Part shown: positions 17,506 to 26,651 of the stretch, in pieces
Layout of the letters: each line of letters starts with the position of its first letter
Position numbering within the stretch: the first letter of the stretch is position 1
NCBI RefSeq assembly: GCF_001447355.1
Contig: NZ_JXBW01000011.1
Span: 22,214-86,213 of the forward strand
Length of the DNA stretch: 64,000 nt
Direction: 5' to 3'
Source: Alicyclobacillus tolerans
Lineage (GTDB): Bacteria > Bacillota > Bacilli > Alicyclobacillales > Alicyclobacillaceae
The notes under the pieces: generated by a model
Told to the model about the DNA's origin: nothing
Databases searched by the model: none
What the model saw: the letters and a program-made list of their open reading frames with translations, nothing else
Position numbers and translations under genes: made by a program

Positions 17506-19044
17506 TTACATCGTCGGCGAGGCTTCGATTGCCTGCGTGACATTCGCGACTGCTGCCGACGTTAACACCTGTGGTTGCATGCTCTGCATCCATCGGCGGA
17601 ACTCGGAGCCGTCGACGCTCTCCTCGCGTACGACGTGCTCTGCAAAGCGTTCAATGTCGCTGCGATACGGTTGCAAAATGTCGCGCGTAATACGTTCTTG
17701 TTCGGCCAGAATATGCCGCACTTCTTTTTCCAGTATTTGCTCTGGCAGGTGCTCCTCGTCGACGATGCCCAACCGCGACAAACCACAACGCACCATCGTG
17801 CGTGCGAGTGAAGACGCCTGCACGAAGTCGTTTTGAGCACCGGTGCTGCGATTGCCATAGTGGAGTTCTTCCGCTAAACAGCCAGCCAGCGCCACGTTAA
17901 TCTGCTGGGCCAACTGTTCTTTGGTATAGAGATACTGGTCGTCTTCCGGAATTTGCCGGACAAAGCCCAAAGCATTGCCCCGCGGCGCGATTGTGATATG
18001 AGAAACCGTTCCTGGCCGCATCAACTCACTGACGATGGCATGACCAAGTTCGTGCACGGCAACCCGCCGCAACTCCTCATCGGTCGGACGACGCCCCGTC
18101 TTCTCGCCCATCAAGACCTTGTCGACGGCGTCGCGGAACATCTCCTGTGTCACCTGTTGCTCGTTTCGCCGCAAGGCAATAATGGCCGCCTCGTTGACCA
18201 AGGCCTCAAGCTGTGCTCCTGAAAAACCGTACGTTTCGCGCGCAATATGCTCTAAGTCGACATCCTTGGCGAGTGGTTTATTCCTCGTCAAAATGCGCAG
18301 AATATGCAAACGCCCTTCTTTGTCGGGCAGATCCACTTTGATTTGGCGATCAAAGCGGCCGGGGCGCAACAAAGCCGAGTCCAGAATATCGGGTCGGTTC
18401 GTCGCAGCCATCACCAATACGAACGGACTTTGGGTCGTACTCATACCGTCCATCTCCGTCAGCAACTGGTTCAGGGTCTGATCGTATTCCTGATGGCTGT
18501 GCTGGCCTCGTTTTCCGCCGACGACATCGATCTCGTCGACAAAAATAATGGCACTGTCCTTGTTTTCCCGTTTTGCCAACGCCCGTGCACGCCGGAACAA
18601 GTCGCGCACGCGCTGAGCACCGACGCCGACGTACATCTCGACAAACTCGGAACCTGAAGCAGATAAAAAGACAGAATCGGTATACGTCGCTGCTGCCTTT
18701 GCCATCAACGTCTTACCTGTTCCCGGAGGGCCCGTCAACAGAATACCCTTAATCGGGCGAATACCCAGCGATTGGATGCGATCCCGATACCGCAAAAAGT
18801 CGAGTGCCTCTCTCAACTCGTGCTTCGCCGACTCCTGCCCACCAATCTCGTCGAATGAAATGTTGGGTCGAGCGGTTGTCTCACGAGCGGTGGGTGCTGC
18901 GGCGTTACGGCGATCCATCACGACCCACAAGAGAACGCCTAATCCAATGAGAAAGAGAATGGGCAAAATTTGCACGACGTGCAACATGCCGAGAAACGCG
19001 AGAACGGCGATCCCAGCGCCAATCAACCACTCCTTAATCATCAC
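17506..19044 (-). CDS. Short FtsH-like AAA+ metalloprotease
   Basis: 512 residues. A short N-terminal hydrophobic segment (about 5-43) is probably one or two membrane helices. The AAA+ domain has GPPGTGKT (105-112), IIFVDEID (167-173) and [16 protein letters not shown]. The zinc site is HELGH (331-335) with a later Asp in STGAQNDF. All FtsH catalytic elements are present, but the extracytoplasmic domain between two helices of canonical FtsH is missing and the protein is shorter. It is probably a membrane-anchored protease paralogue. The GTG start overlaps the stop of the upstream gene (GTGA), so the two are co-translated. It occupies the place of aspB in the Bacillus ypmAB-asnS order. Confidence 0.88.
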   Translation of the reverse strand: MMIKEWLIGAGIAVLAFLGMLHVVQILPILFLIGLGVLLWVVMDRRNAAAPTARETTARPNISFDEIGGQESAKHELREALDFLRYRDRIQSLGIRPIKGILLTGPPGTGKTLMAKAAATYTDSVFLSASGSEFVEMYVGVGAQRVRDLFRRARALAKRENKDSAIIFVDEIDVVGGKRGQHSHQEYDQTLNQLLTEMDGMSTTQSPFVLVMAATNRPDILDSALLRPGRFDRQIKVDLPDKEGRLHILRILTRNKPLAKDVDLEHIARETYGFSGAQLEALVNEAAIIALRRNEQQVTQEMFRDAVDKVLMGEKTGRRPTDEELRRVAVHELGHAIVSELMRPGTVSHITIAPRGNALGFVRQIPEDDQYLYTKEQLAQQINVALAGCLAEELHYGNRSTGAQNDFVQASSLARTMVRCGLSRLGIVDEEHLPEQILEKEVRHILAEQERITRDILQPYRSDIERFAEHVVREESVDGSEFRRWMQSMQPQVLTSAAVANVTQAIEASPTM

Positions 19045-19580
19045 GATGAAGCACCCCCTTGATGTATGGTATATGGGATAACGCGATATAGATAATGGTT
19101 GCCTTTGGCCAATTGTACGTAAATATATTGGTTATCCATCGTAATACGTGCCTCAATGCCGTCTTTGGCAGCGAGTTGATTGACCTGAGAAACCATTTGC
19201 GTGTAATTTTCTTTCGCAATGCCCTCTTGGATGTAAAATTCGAACGAGCTCTCGAATATCTGTGTCAGTGAGCCCTCACGTCCGTCCGTTAGGCGAACTG
19301 TCACATTGCTCCCAAGTCGATTTTCGATCTCGTTTGAAATGTCGTGATAGGTCTCTTGTAAATCACCATTCTTGAGCTTTTGAAATGGGCCGAGTTGAAC
19401 TTGCACGATATCGGGGCTTCCGGTTGAAATGTCTACCGTCTGAACGCCGGCGACAGACTGCAGGCTACGCTTGAGAGGATTCAACAGATTATAGTGTTGG
19501 TACGCCTGCCATCCGCCAAATAATATCGCAAGGACGACGACGGCGACGACAAAAATCGGCAACAGTCGAACACGGGACAA
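19041..19580 (-). CDS. Membrane-anchored protein of unknown function, coupled to the FtsH-like protease
   Basis: 179 residues. One N-terminal membrane helix (about 5-24) is followed by a soluble region presumably outside the membrane. No family recognised. It starts with TTG after AAAGGGGCGAGG. Its stop codon overlaps the start of the FtsH-like gene by 4 bp, suggesting a stable stoichiometric partner, a regulator, or a supplied extracytoplasmic domain for that protease. That role is inference from position only. Confidence 0.75.
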   Translation of the reverse strand: MSRVRLLPIFVVAVVVLAILFGGWQAYQHYNLLNPLKRSLQSVAGVQTVDISTGSPDIVQVQLGPFQKLKNGDLQETYHDISNEIENRLGSNVTVRLTDGREGSLTQIFESSFEFYIQEGIAKENYTQMVSQVNQLAAKDGIEARITMDNQYIYVQLAKGNHYLYRVIPYTIHQGGASS

Positions 19581-19676
19581 GTGCCTCGCCCCTTTCTACA
19601 TGGTTTGTGGCCGAAACAAGTATACCATGCACGCGAACGTGTGTTCAGGCGTACATTCTTCCCGCACTTCCATATG

Positions 19677-20186
19677 TCATTGCGATTGCAGTTGATATTT
19701 CCATAATACGCGGCCAGTCACGGCATCGAGATACAGAAACGTCAACTTTGAGCCAGTCGTCCCTTTGATCTCATAAACAAGATGTTGGCTCGCAGGCAAC
19801 GTGTCAGCTGCCTCAGCTGTTACATAGCCAAGCGACGTCGCTTGGAGTTTTACGCCCAACGCCTTGGCCGTGGCTGCGACTTTGCTTGGTGAAAGGATAT
19901 TCGCTGCAGGAACTGCATACGACTCGTGCACCGTGGGCAGATAAAACGCATACCATTCCCGATGAAAGGCGTCTGTTCCTTGAAATACATCCTCCAGTCC
20001 TGACGCAGTGAACACGTGGTACGCTTGCAAGTGATCAATAGGCGTATGGTTCAACACGAACTGCGCCGCCGTCTGTTCCGCAGCCCAATTTGTAGACAAG
20101 TTGCGCCATAGCCAGGCGACTACCGCAGCACCCATCATGATCAGGATGGCAGGTACGGTAACCGCCCAAACTTTCCAGTTCTTCAT
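19677..20186 (-). CDS. ypmB: YpmB-type membrane-anchored PepSY-like protein
   Basis: 169 residues. One N-terminal membrane helix (about 5-27) is followed by an extracytoplasmic part with repeated small alpha/beta units ending LTFLYLDAVTGRVLWKYQL, typical of PepSY/YpmB proteins. YpmB is uncharacterised. The start overlaps the ypmA stop by 4 bp (ATGA). The order ypmA-ypmB beside asnS is shared with Bacillus and supports the identity. Confidence 0.82.
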   Translation of the reverse strand: MKNWKVWAVTVPAILIMMGAAVVAWLWRNLSTNWAAEQTAAQFVLNHTPIDHLQAYHVFTASGLEDVFQGTDAFHREWYAFYLPTVHESYAVPAANILSPSKVAATAKALGVKLQATSLGYVTAEAADTLPASQHLVYEIKGTTGSKLTFLYLDAVTGRVLWKYQLQSQ

Positions 20187-20374
20187 TCGAGGTCAGTCCG
20201 ATACAGCGTAATCTGCATTTTATCTGGCGATCCTTCCGATTTCGACAGTCCAAAAATGACGTCTTTGTCCTTTAAATTTCGATTCAAAAAATCAATCAGC
20301 AGGTAGAGATCCTCCGACTTGTCACATACGTAGGTCGCGTAAACATGCAGTTTTGACTCCAAACGTTCCACCAT
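20183..20374 (-). CDS. ypmA: YpmA-type small protein (DUF4264)
   Basis: 63 residues, soluble and charged. LYLLIDFLNRNLKDKDVIFGL and ITLYRTD resemble the conserved small YpmA/DUF4264 protein of Bacilli, always near ypmB. Function unknown. The ATG lies 9 bp after the surE stop with only a weak ribosome binding site, so expression may depend on coupling to surE. Confidence 0.75.
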   Translation of the reverse strand: MVERLESKLHVYATYVCDKSEDLYLLIDFLNRNLKDKDVIFGLSKSEGSPDKMQITLYRTDLE

Positions 20375-20383
20375 CCGTGTTGA

Positions 20384-21142
20384 TCAAATTTCATTCGTCC
20401 ATTCCGCCAGAAACGACTCGTCCGTAAATCGATAGCGGAGCGGAGTCAGGCTAATTCGACCGGATCGCACGACGCCAAGGTCGACCAACCCTTTGCCAAT
20501 TTCATCGATAATATCTCCACCATAACGATAAACTTGCTCGCCGTCGGCGTCCAGTTCGGGCGTGAAGACATCGTGGTACCGTCGCACGCCAAGCTTCGTC
20601 CAAATGACATCCTCTTGCCGCCAAACCTTGCCCTCTCCAACATATGGGATGTTGACACTGATGAACGTATCCGCAGGAAAGGCAACAGGCATGAGCATGC
20701 GCACAACTTCGGCACTGGCCTGTGCTGCAGCTGCAAAATCGAACGGCGGCCCGACGTGCGAGAGCGCAATGGCCTTGACACCTTGCAAAGCCGCCTCTCC
20801 CGCAATGGCGACCGTGCCCGAATACAGTACGTCCGTCGCCAAATTGGCCCCGGCATTGATCCCAGAGAGAACCAAATCGAACGGCGTTTCCGGGTGGATG
20901 GTCGCGAGCGCCCACTTGCAGCAGTCGACGGGCGTCCCGGACACGGCGTAAGCGGCCTTAGCACCCGCGACCTGCGCCTTTGCGACGCGCAACCTGCGGT
21001 GCAGGCTGATCCCGTGGCTCGACGCGCTGCGCTGTCGATCCGGCGCTACTACAATCACTTCGCCAAATTGCGCCGCGACTTGGGTCAAGGCGGCAATCCC
21101 TTGCGCTTCTACACCATCGTCGTTACTGATCAGTATGCGCAT
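20384..21142 (-). CDS. surE: 5'-nucleotidase SurE
   Basis: 252 residues. MRILISNDDGVEAQG carries the metal-binding NDDG, followed by APDRQRSASSHGIS and LSGINAGANLATD, the SurE signatures. The enzyme is a divalent-metal survival protein that dephosphorylates nucleoside 5'- and 3'-monophosphates. The ATG at 21142 follows GAGGAG by 7 nt; an upstream in-frame ATG lacks such a site. It is first in an apparent surE-ypmA-ypmB run. Confidence 0.94.
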   Translation of the reverse strand: MRILISNDDGVEAQGIAALTQVAAQFGEVIVVAPDRQRSASSHGISLHRRLRVAKAQVAGAKAAYAVSGTPVDCCKWALATIHPETPFDLVLSGINAGANLATDVLYSGTVAIAGEAALQGVKAIALSHVGPPFDFAAAAQASAEVVRMLMPVAFPADTFISVNIPYVGEGKVWRQEDVIWTKLGVRRYHDVFTPELDADGEQVYRYGGDIIDEIGKGLVDLGVVRSGRISLTPLRYRFTDESFLAEWTNEI

Positions 21143-21229
21143 GCAATGTCTCCTCTCCTGCCATGAATCATGCAACATACGGCCTGATGCCGTGCCCATA
21201 CTACAAGTACTTCAGCGGGAGGTGGTGTT

Positions 21230-21409
21230 ATGACAACCGGTAACCACCCGCGCGAGGCTGAGCCAGCGCGGACGAGACAGGCAATCGCCGAATGGGAACT
21301 ATCCTTCTGGACGTACGCTCTGGTCGAACACGCCGTCTCCCGCTGTTGTGATGACCTTCGCCTGCGCAATGGCGAACCGACGGAGCCATGGCCGCGGGCC
21401 GACACATGA
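21230..21409 (+). CDS. Possible small protein (59 aa) of unknown function
   Basis: The reading frame opens with ATG a few bases after GGGAGGTGG and encodes 59 residues, rich in Arg, Glu and Trp, ending inside a hairpin. It lies between divergent surE and the end of mtaD. No family recognised. The good ribosome binding site is the main support. Confidence 0.45.
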   Translation: MTTGNHPREAEPARTRQAIAEWELSFWTYALVEHAVSRCCDDLRLRNGEPTEPWPRADT

Positions 21410-21422
21410 TATTCTGTCGGCC
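21397..21422. terminator. Hairpin between the small ORF and mtaD
   Basis: GGCCGACA with TGTCGGCC (21397-21404, 21415-21422), a 10-nt loop and no clear T run. Likely a weak bidirectional terminator. Confidence 0.5.
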
Positions 21423-21428
21423 GGGCTC

Positions 21429-22739
21429 TTACGGTTGCAGTCGATCGCGCAGTCGTTTTACTTCATAAGCCACGCGCTCTGTATCGATGGCGAGCGGCTC
21501 GCCGTTCTGCACAACCATTTCACCTGCTACAAACACGTCGCGCACATCCTCGGCTCCCACGGCATACACGACGTCAGACAGCAAGTTGTGTTGCGGTAGC
21601 ATGCGCGGAGATTTCCCGTCGAGCAGCACCATATCGCATGGCGAGCCGACCCGCAAGGCGCCGGCGCCTTGGGTTTGAAAACAAGCGGCTGCTCCCATTT
21701 CCGAAGCCATGCGGAAAGCCGTAGCCGCGTTGACGCACTGGGCATCTTCATGGATGCCCTTGTGAAGTATCGCGGCCAGGCGCATTTCTTCAAACATATC
21801 CAGGTTATTGTTGCTCGCTGCCCCATCCGTACCAAGTCCCACAATCAAACCCCGCTCGAGCATCCTTGGCAATGGTGCCACGCCAGAGCCAAGCTTCAAG
21901 TTGCTCTGCGGATTATGTGCGACGTGTACGGCGTTTGCTCGCATAATCTCAATATCGTCGTCAGTCACGTGAACGCAATGCGCCGCAAGCGTAGGTACCC
22001 GAAACAATCCTGCACGCTCGGCGAGCGCAATCGGGGTCAAGCCCGTTTTTCCTAAGCAATCGTCGACTTCAACTCGCGTCTCCGACAAGTGGATCTGCAG
22101 GCCCACACCCAGTTCCAACGCAAGCTCGGCAATCTCGCGCAAATAGTTTTCCGGACAGGTGTATGGCGCGTGCGGGCCTAGCGTAACCTGAATGCGGCCA
22201 TCACAAGCCCCGTGCCAATTCGCGACGAAATCGCGACTACGCCGAATACCGTTTTCGCGATCCGCTTCATCGAGGCCGACGACACCAACTGACAGTACGC
22301 CGCGAATACCAGATTCGGCCACAGCCTGCGCCGCTCGATCCATCATCATATACATGTCGGTGTACGTCGTGGTACCCGAGGTCAGCATTTCCCAACTGGC
22401 AAGCAGCGTTCCCCAGTAGATGCACTCCTCCGTTAAGCGCGCCTCGATCGGGAAAATCCGATCATGTAACCAGGACATCAGCGGCATGTCGTCGCCAGCC
22501 CCGCGCAGCAGGGTCATCGCCGCGTGACCGTGCGTATTGACCAGCCCCGGAATCGCCACGCGATCACCTTTTCGTACATAGCGATCTACGCGCTGCCCTG
22601 TCTTTGGCACATACGGACCGACCCCGATTTCGCGTATGATACCATCTTCGACAACAAAGTGTACCGGTTCGGTATACACCGTGTCGGCATCAATTACAGC
22701 CTTGCCCACTTCGATCACGGTGACAATTGGTCGTGTCAT
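21429..22739 (-). CDS. mtaD: 5-methylthioadenosine/S-adenosylhomocysteine deaminase
   Basis: 436 residues, amidohydrolase fold. NTHGHAAMTLLRG supplies the first metal His pair, HLSETRVE and AAHCVHV the next ligands, and GTDGAASNNNLDMFEE the metal Asp. The family removes the amino group of MTA or SAH, giving methylthioinosine or S-inosylhomocysteine. It lies 32 bp after mtnA and follows mtnP, so it belongs to one MTA-recycling operon. AAGGGAG lies 9 nt before the ATG. Other amidohydrolase substrates are possible, but the context favours MTA. Confidence 0.88.
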   Translation of the reverse strand: MTRPIVTVIEVGKAVIDADTVYTEPVHFVVEDGIIREIGVGPYVPKTGQRVDRYVRKGDRVAIPGLVNTHGHAAMTLLRGAGDDMPLMSWLHDRIFPIEARLTEECIYWGTLLASWEMLTSGTTTYTDMYMMMDRAAQAVAESGIRGVLSVGVVGLDEADRENGIRRSRDFVANWHGACDGRIQVTLGPHAPYTCPENYLREIAELALELGVGLQIHLSETRVEVDDCLGKTGLTPIALAERAGLFRVPTLAAHCVHVTDDDIEIMRANAVHVAHNPQSNLKLGSGVAPLPRMLERGLIVGLGTDGAASNNNLDMFEEMRLAAILHKGIHEDAQCVNAATAFRMASEMGAAACFQTQGAGALRVGSPCDMVLLDGKSPRMLPQHNLLSDVVYAVGAEDVRDVFVAGEMVVQNGEPLAIDTERVAYEVKRLRDRLQP

Positions 22740-22771
22740 ATTCTATAGCTCCCTTGTGACAATCGCTCCTC

Positions 22772-23803
22772 TTAGCGACAATCGCCTGCGGCGATTTCGG
22801 TGAGCGACTCTATGTATGGTGGTTTGGCCACACCCCACTCGGTGATGATGCCCGTGATCAGCTCCCCTGGGGTGACGTCGAAAGCCAGGTGCCGCGCGGA
22901 AGCACCATTTGGTGCAATTGGACGACCGAATATATGCGTCACTTCGTTTGCGTGCCGCTCTTCAATCGGAATTTCCTTCCCCGTCGCGGTTGCCAGGTCG
23001 AGCGTCGTGGTCGGAGCCGCGACGTAGAATGGGATACCATGGTACTGTGCAAGGACGGCCAGCGTATAGGTGCCAATCTTATTCGCCGTATCGCCGTTTC
23101 GTGCAATTCTATCCGCGCCGACCACCACCGCGTCGACCCATCCTTGCGCCATCGCGTATCCTGCTGTGGAATCGGTGATGATATCGAACGGAATTCCTTC
23201 TTCTGCAAGTTCGTACGCCGTCAACCGAGCACCCTGCAGATATGGGCGCGTTTCATCGACATAGACGTGGCGCAGTATGCCCCGCTCATGTAACGCCCGG
23301 ATCACGCCGAGAGCCGTTCCATACTCGACGGTGGCCAACGATCCCGTATTACAGTGTGTGAGGATGCGCCCCCCATGTTGCGCGATCACGTCGGCACCGA
23401 ACGCACCAATACGGCGGTTGGTCGCTACGTCGGCGTCGGCAATTGCCACCGCCTTGGCATACAACGCATCAGCTATTGCATCATCCGCGGTCTGTTCGAG
23501 AACGGCCAGCATCGCGTCGAGCGCCTGTGCCAAATTCACAGCCGTCGGACGCGCCGAACGCAACCGTGTCGCCGCGGCATGCAGTTTTTCGAGCAACTGT
23601 GGATCTCCTTGCAAACGGCGTGCTTCTGCGGCCAATCCAAACGCCGCAGCCGCGCCGATGGCAGGCGCACCGCGCACCTTCATGTCGCGAATGGCGGCCG
23701 CGACCTCGTCCGCGGATGTGAACGTCTCCCAAACTGATTCGTGGGGCAGTTTGGTTTGATCAAGCAGTTCGACCTGCCCCTGAGCCCAACGAATTGCTCT
23801 CAT
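22772..23803 (-). CDS. mtnA: Methylthioribose-1-phosphate isomerase
   Basis: 343 residues. Diagnostic motifs are RGAPAIGAAAAFGL, CNTGSLATVEYGTALG with the catalytic Cys, and GADRIARNGDTANKIGT with the catalytic Asp. The enzyme turns methylthioribose-1-phosphate into methylthioribulose-1-phosphate in methionine salvage. The ATG at 23803 lies 7 nt after GGGGAGG and overlaps the mtnP stop (ATGA). Later salvage steps (mtnB onward) are not in the window. eIF2B-like regulatory subunits are excluded by the Cys and Asp motifs. Confidence 0.93.
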   Translation of the reverse strand: MRAIRWAQGQVELLDQTKLPHESVWETFTSADEVAAAIRDMKVRGAPAIGAAAAFGLAAEARRLQGDPQLLEKLHAAATRLRSARPTAVNLAQALDAMLAVLEQTADDAIADALYAKAVAIADADVATNRRIGAFGADVIAQHGGRILTHCNTGSLATVEYGTALGVIRALHERGILRHVYVDETRPYLQGARLTAYELAEEGIPFDIITDSTAGYAMAQGWVDAVVVGADRIARNGDTANKIGTYTLAVLAQYHGIPFYVAAPTTTLDLATATGKEIPIEERHANEVTHIFGRPIAPNGASARHLAFDVTPGELITGIITEWGVAKPPYIESLTEIAAGDCR

Positions 23804-24603
23804 TGGCCGTCCTCCCCGACGAGCGGTAGCTGACCACCAACGGCGTGCTGACAAGCACACGTTCGGTCTCCTGTGTCATTTGCAATCCAAGTCAGGAACA
23901 ACTGGCGAATCTGATCGACATTTGCTCGCATCGAGGCTACCACTTCTTCGTGCGTCAACGGCTGTCCTGCAAACCCGGCAGCCCAATTTGTCACCATGCA
24001 TACGGTGGCATAGCACAACTCAGCTTCCTTTGCGAGCACCGCTTCCGGCATGCTCGTCATGCCGACGAGGTCTCCGCCAAAGCGCGCATACATGCCGATT
24101 TCCGCTTTCGTTTCAAAACGCGGGCCTTCGGAGCACACGTAAACGCCACCGTGATGCACGGCGATACCGAGCTGTCCCGCTACATCTCGTAGACCATGGC
24201 GCAAGCGTGCGCAGTATGGATCCGACACGTCGACGTGAACGACCGGCCCTTCGTCAAAAAACGTCGAAATTCTCCCCTTCGTCATGTCGATCGCATCGTC
24301 GACAATGACCAAATTTCCCGGGCGAAAGCGGCGATTCAAAGAACCGACAGCTGCCGTCGCCAAGACCTGCTCGACGCCAAGTTGTTTTAAGGCCATGATG
24401 TTGGCGCGGTAGTTCACGCGGTGGGGCGGCGTATTGTGTTTCGTGCCATGGCGAGCCAAAAACGCAATCTGTTTGCCTTGGTATTCTCCGATGGTCGCAA
24501 GCGCATCGCCGTAAGGCGTATGTATCGTCGTTTGTTCGGCGTTTGCCAAATCGCCGGCCTGGTAGACGCCGGTGCCGCCGATGATGGCGTATTTGATAGA
24601 CAT
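23800..24603 (-). CDS. mtnP: MTA/methylthioinosine phosphorylase (MtnP family)
   Basis: 267 residues, trimeric purine phosphorylase fold. IIGGTGVYQ and ARHGTKHNTPPHRVNYRANI bind phosphate and ribose, and SEGPRFET is conserved. In classical MTAP the base is read by an Asp in a TDYDxW motif. Here the place reads TNWAAG (about 205-210), an Asn as in 6-oxopurine phosphorylases. With a deaminase in the same operon, the natural substrate may be methylthioinosine. GAGGAG lies 9 nt before the ATG. A TATAAT at 24640-24635 may be the -10 of the operon. Confidence 0.9.
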   Translation of the reverse strand: MSIKYAIIGGTGVYQAGDLANAEQTTIHTPYGDALATIGEYQGKQIAFLARHGTKHNTPPHRVNYRANIMALKQLGVEQVLATAAVGSLNRRFRPGNLVIVDDAIDMTKGRISTFFDEGPVVHVDVSDPYCARLRHGLRDVAGQLGIAVHHGGVYVCSEGPRFETKAEIGMYARFGGDLVGMTSMPEAVLAKEAELCYATVCMVTNWAAGFAGQPLTHEEVVASMRANVDQIRQLFLTWIANDTGDRTCACQHAVGGQLPLVGEDGQ

Positions 24604-24662
24604 GTAGGGTCACTCCTCACATTTCCTGTCCACGATTATACTTGAGCAAAGTCATCTTGTCG

Positions 24663-25553
24663 TCATCGTTGACTGTTTAACATCCTAGCGATCGTCGCGG
24701 CGCTGGCTGGTGCTACCGCTTCGGTCATCAAATCGCCGAACTGTGCGACACGCGCAGGCACGTTGCGAATGGTGAAATCCTGAGGTAGACAACCGCCCTC
24801 CAACTCGCTCCAGTGAATAGGTGTCGATACCGTTGCCAAAGGTGTCGCCCGCACGCTGTATGCAGCAATGAGCGTTCGCGTGGGACCATGCTGAGGGGCG
24901 TCGACATACACCTTGTCTCCCCTTTCTTTGATCAATCTCGCCGTCGTCGCGATACGTGGCCAACGCCCCTCGACGTACCGCGCAACAAATCGGACGATGC
25001 GCCGCGAATCCTCATAAGCTATCGGTTCCAAAAGTGGCACAAATACCTGCAAACCAGATGCGCCAGAGGTTTTGACGACGCTTGGCAAAGCAAGTTCCGA
25101 CAAGGTGTCGCGCACGTAGAACGCCGTTTTTCGTACCTTCTCAAAATCCGATGTATCGCTCGGGTCGAGATCGAAGGACAAAACGCGGGGCCTAGGATCG
25201 GATAAGCGATGCAATTCGGCGTGGAACTCGATGGTGCCCAGATTGGCATAAAACAACAATGTAGCGACATCTTCGATCACGATTTCCCGCTTGCCACCCT
25301 CCACTTCTCGATACGGGATGTACGAGGGTGCCCCCGAAGGCACGTGTCGCTGGTAAAAACGGTGCCCAGCAATGCCGTCGGGACAGCGGACGAGTGTAAT
25401 CCTGCGATCCCGCAAGTAACTGAGCAGATACGGCGCCATTTGGACAAGATATTCGAGATAAGCCAGCTTTGTGGCAGGCGGATCGGTGAATAAAAGTTTG
25501 TCGGGATGTGTGATACGCACCGGCGCTTCGGCCTCTAAAATCAGCGGTTGCAC
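24663..25553 (-). CDS. LigD-type NHEJ polymerase/primase (stand-alone)
   Basis: 296 residues of the archaeo-eukaryotic primase type found as the polymerase domain of LigD. It shows ITHPDKLLF at the start, GHRFYQRH, VLSFDLDPSD with the two metal Asp residues, and SGASGLQVFVPL. It adds nucleotides at broken ends during Ku-dependent end joining. It is not fused to a ligase or phosphoesterase. The GTG at 25553 follows GGAGG by 9 nt. It is divergent from the ligase gene with 76 bp between them. Confidence 0.9.
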   Translation of the reverse strand: MQPLILEAEAPVRITHPDKLLFTDPPATKLAYLEYLVQMAPYLLSYLRDRRITLVRCPDGIAGHRFYQRHVPSGAPSYIPYREVEGGKREIVIEDVATLLFYANLGTIEFHAELHRLSDPRPRVLSFDLDPSDTSDFEKVRKTAFYVRDTLSELALPSVVKTSGASGLQVFVPLLEPIAYEDSRRIVRFVARYVEGRWPRIATTARLIKERGDKVYVDAPQHGPTRTLIAAYSVRATPLATVSTPIHWSELEGGCLPQDFTIRNVPARVAQFGDLMTEAVAPASAATIARMLNSQR

Positions 25554-25629
25554 ATTCGTCTTCCTCCTCGCACGCCATAGCGTGCCCCCCATCTTTCTCT
25601 CCAAACAGTCGCGAAAGGGGTCAACGTTT

Positions 25630-26577
25630 ATGGAACTTTTTCGGCCGTTTGAGCCTGTGCAGACCGATACGCTACCAACCGGGAGCAACTGGATTGGTCA
25701 AGTCAAATGGGATGGTGTGCGCATCGTTGCCCATGCCCGGGAGGGACAAGTGAACTTGGTGAATCGCCACGGTCGAGACCGCACCAAGGCGTATCCGGAA
25801 CTCGTCGACGCCCTGGCGCCACTTGCTCGCCAAGGCTGTATCCTCGACGGCGAGGTTGTCGCCTTCGCCCACGGCAAACCGTCGTTTTACCGCGTTTTGC
25901 AGCGCGATCGGGCGCGCCATTCTGCCAATGTTCAGGTACTCTGCAGTCAGTTGCCCATCGTCTACATGGTCTTTGACATCGTTTGGTCCAGAGGACGTCC
26001 CTTGCACGACTTGCCTTTTGCAGACAGACAGGAGCATTTGACCACCATCCTTAAGGAGAACGAGTTTGTCCGCCTTGTCACGTGCGAGCCCGACACCGAA
26101 AGTTTGTGGCGTGCCGTTTGTGATATCGGCATGGAAGGGATTGTTGTCAAGGACGTAACGAGCACATATCAGTTTGGCGGGAAGGACCGGCGTTGGCAGA
26201 AACGCAAACACCGCCGCAATGCGGCGGCCGTCATTGGTGGCGTGGCAGTAAAAGATGGACAATACAGCGCCCTATTGCTCGGCGTTTACGACGGACGTGG
26301 ACAGCTGCAATATATTGGTCGCACAGGCGCGGGCGCTTTGGGCACTCGGCAATGGGTCGAGCTGATGCAACAAGCTCTTGCTCATTCCTCGACAAGCTGT
26401 CCATTTGCACATTTGCCGGCGCGCATGCCACGCGAGGTCATCTGGACCATGCCCATCATTTCTGTAAAGATTTCGTTTCTCGAATGGACCCCAGATGGCA
26501 CACTGCGCCAGCCTTTGCTCCAGGGCGTACTCGAAATCGATCCTGAGATGTGCACGATGGATGGCGCAGACGCATAG
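25630..26577 (+). CDS. ATP-dependent DNA ligase (LigD ligase-domain type, stand-alone)
   Basis: 315 residues. The nucleotidyltransferase core has KWDGVR with the adenylated Lys, DGEVV (motif III), FDIVW, GMEGIVVKD (motif IV) and a C-terminal OB domain with YIGRTGAG. It seals nicks in the NHEJ pathway with ATP. AAAGGGG precedes the ATG by about 10 nt. It faces the polymerase gene divergently and converges on ku. A separate NAD-dependent replicative ligase is expected elsewhere. Confidence 0.9.
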   Translation: MELFRPFEPVQTDTLPTGSNWIGQVKWDGVRIVAHAREGQVNLVNRHGRDRTKAYPELVDALAPLARQGCILDGEVVAFAHGKPSFYRVLQRDRARHSANVQVLCSQLPIVYMVFDIVWSRGRPLHDLPFADRQEHLTTILKENEFVRLVTCEPDTESLWRAVCDIGMEGIVVKDVTSTYQFGGKDRRWQKRKHRRNAAAVIGGVAVKDGQYSALLLGVYDGRGQLQYIGRTGAGALGTRQWVELMQQALAHSSTSCPFAHLPARMPREVIWTMPIISVKISFLEWTPDGTLRQPLLQGVLEIDPEMCTMDGADA

Positions 26578-26603
26578 TAATGCCGATTTTCGGGGTCTGC
26601 AAA

Positions 26604-26635
26604 CAAAAAACCGACATGCGGTCGTGCATGCCGGT
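26604..26635 (-). terminator. Intrinsic terminator after ku
   Basis: A 10-bp stem with one G-T pair (26610-26619 with 26626-26635) and a run of six T on the minus strand. Confidence 0.85.
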
Positions 26636-26651
26636 CGTTGCAACGCTGGCG

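Noticed and set aside
17381..17593. N-terminal extension of AsnRS
   Set aside because: The frame runs through a terminator and a TATAAT; the GTG at 17380 gives the standard length.
23804..23860. Upstream extension of MtnA
   Set aside because: It lies inside mtnP and lacks a ribosome site; the ATG at 23803 follows GGGGAGG.
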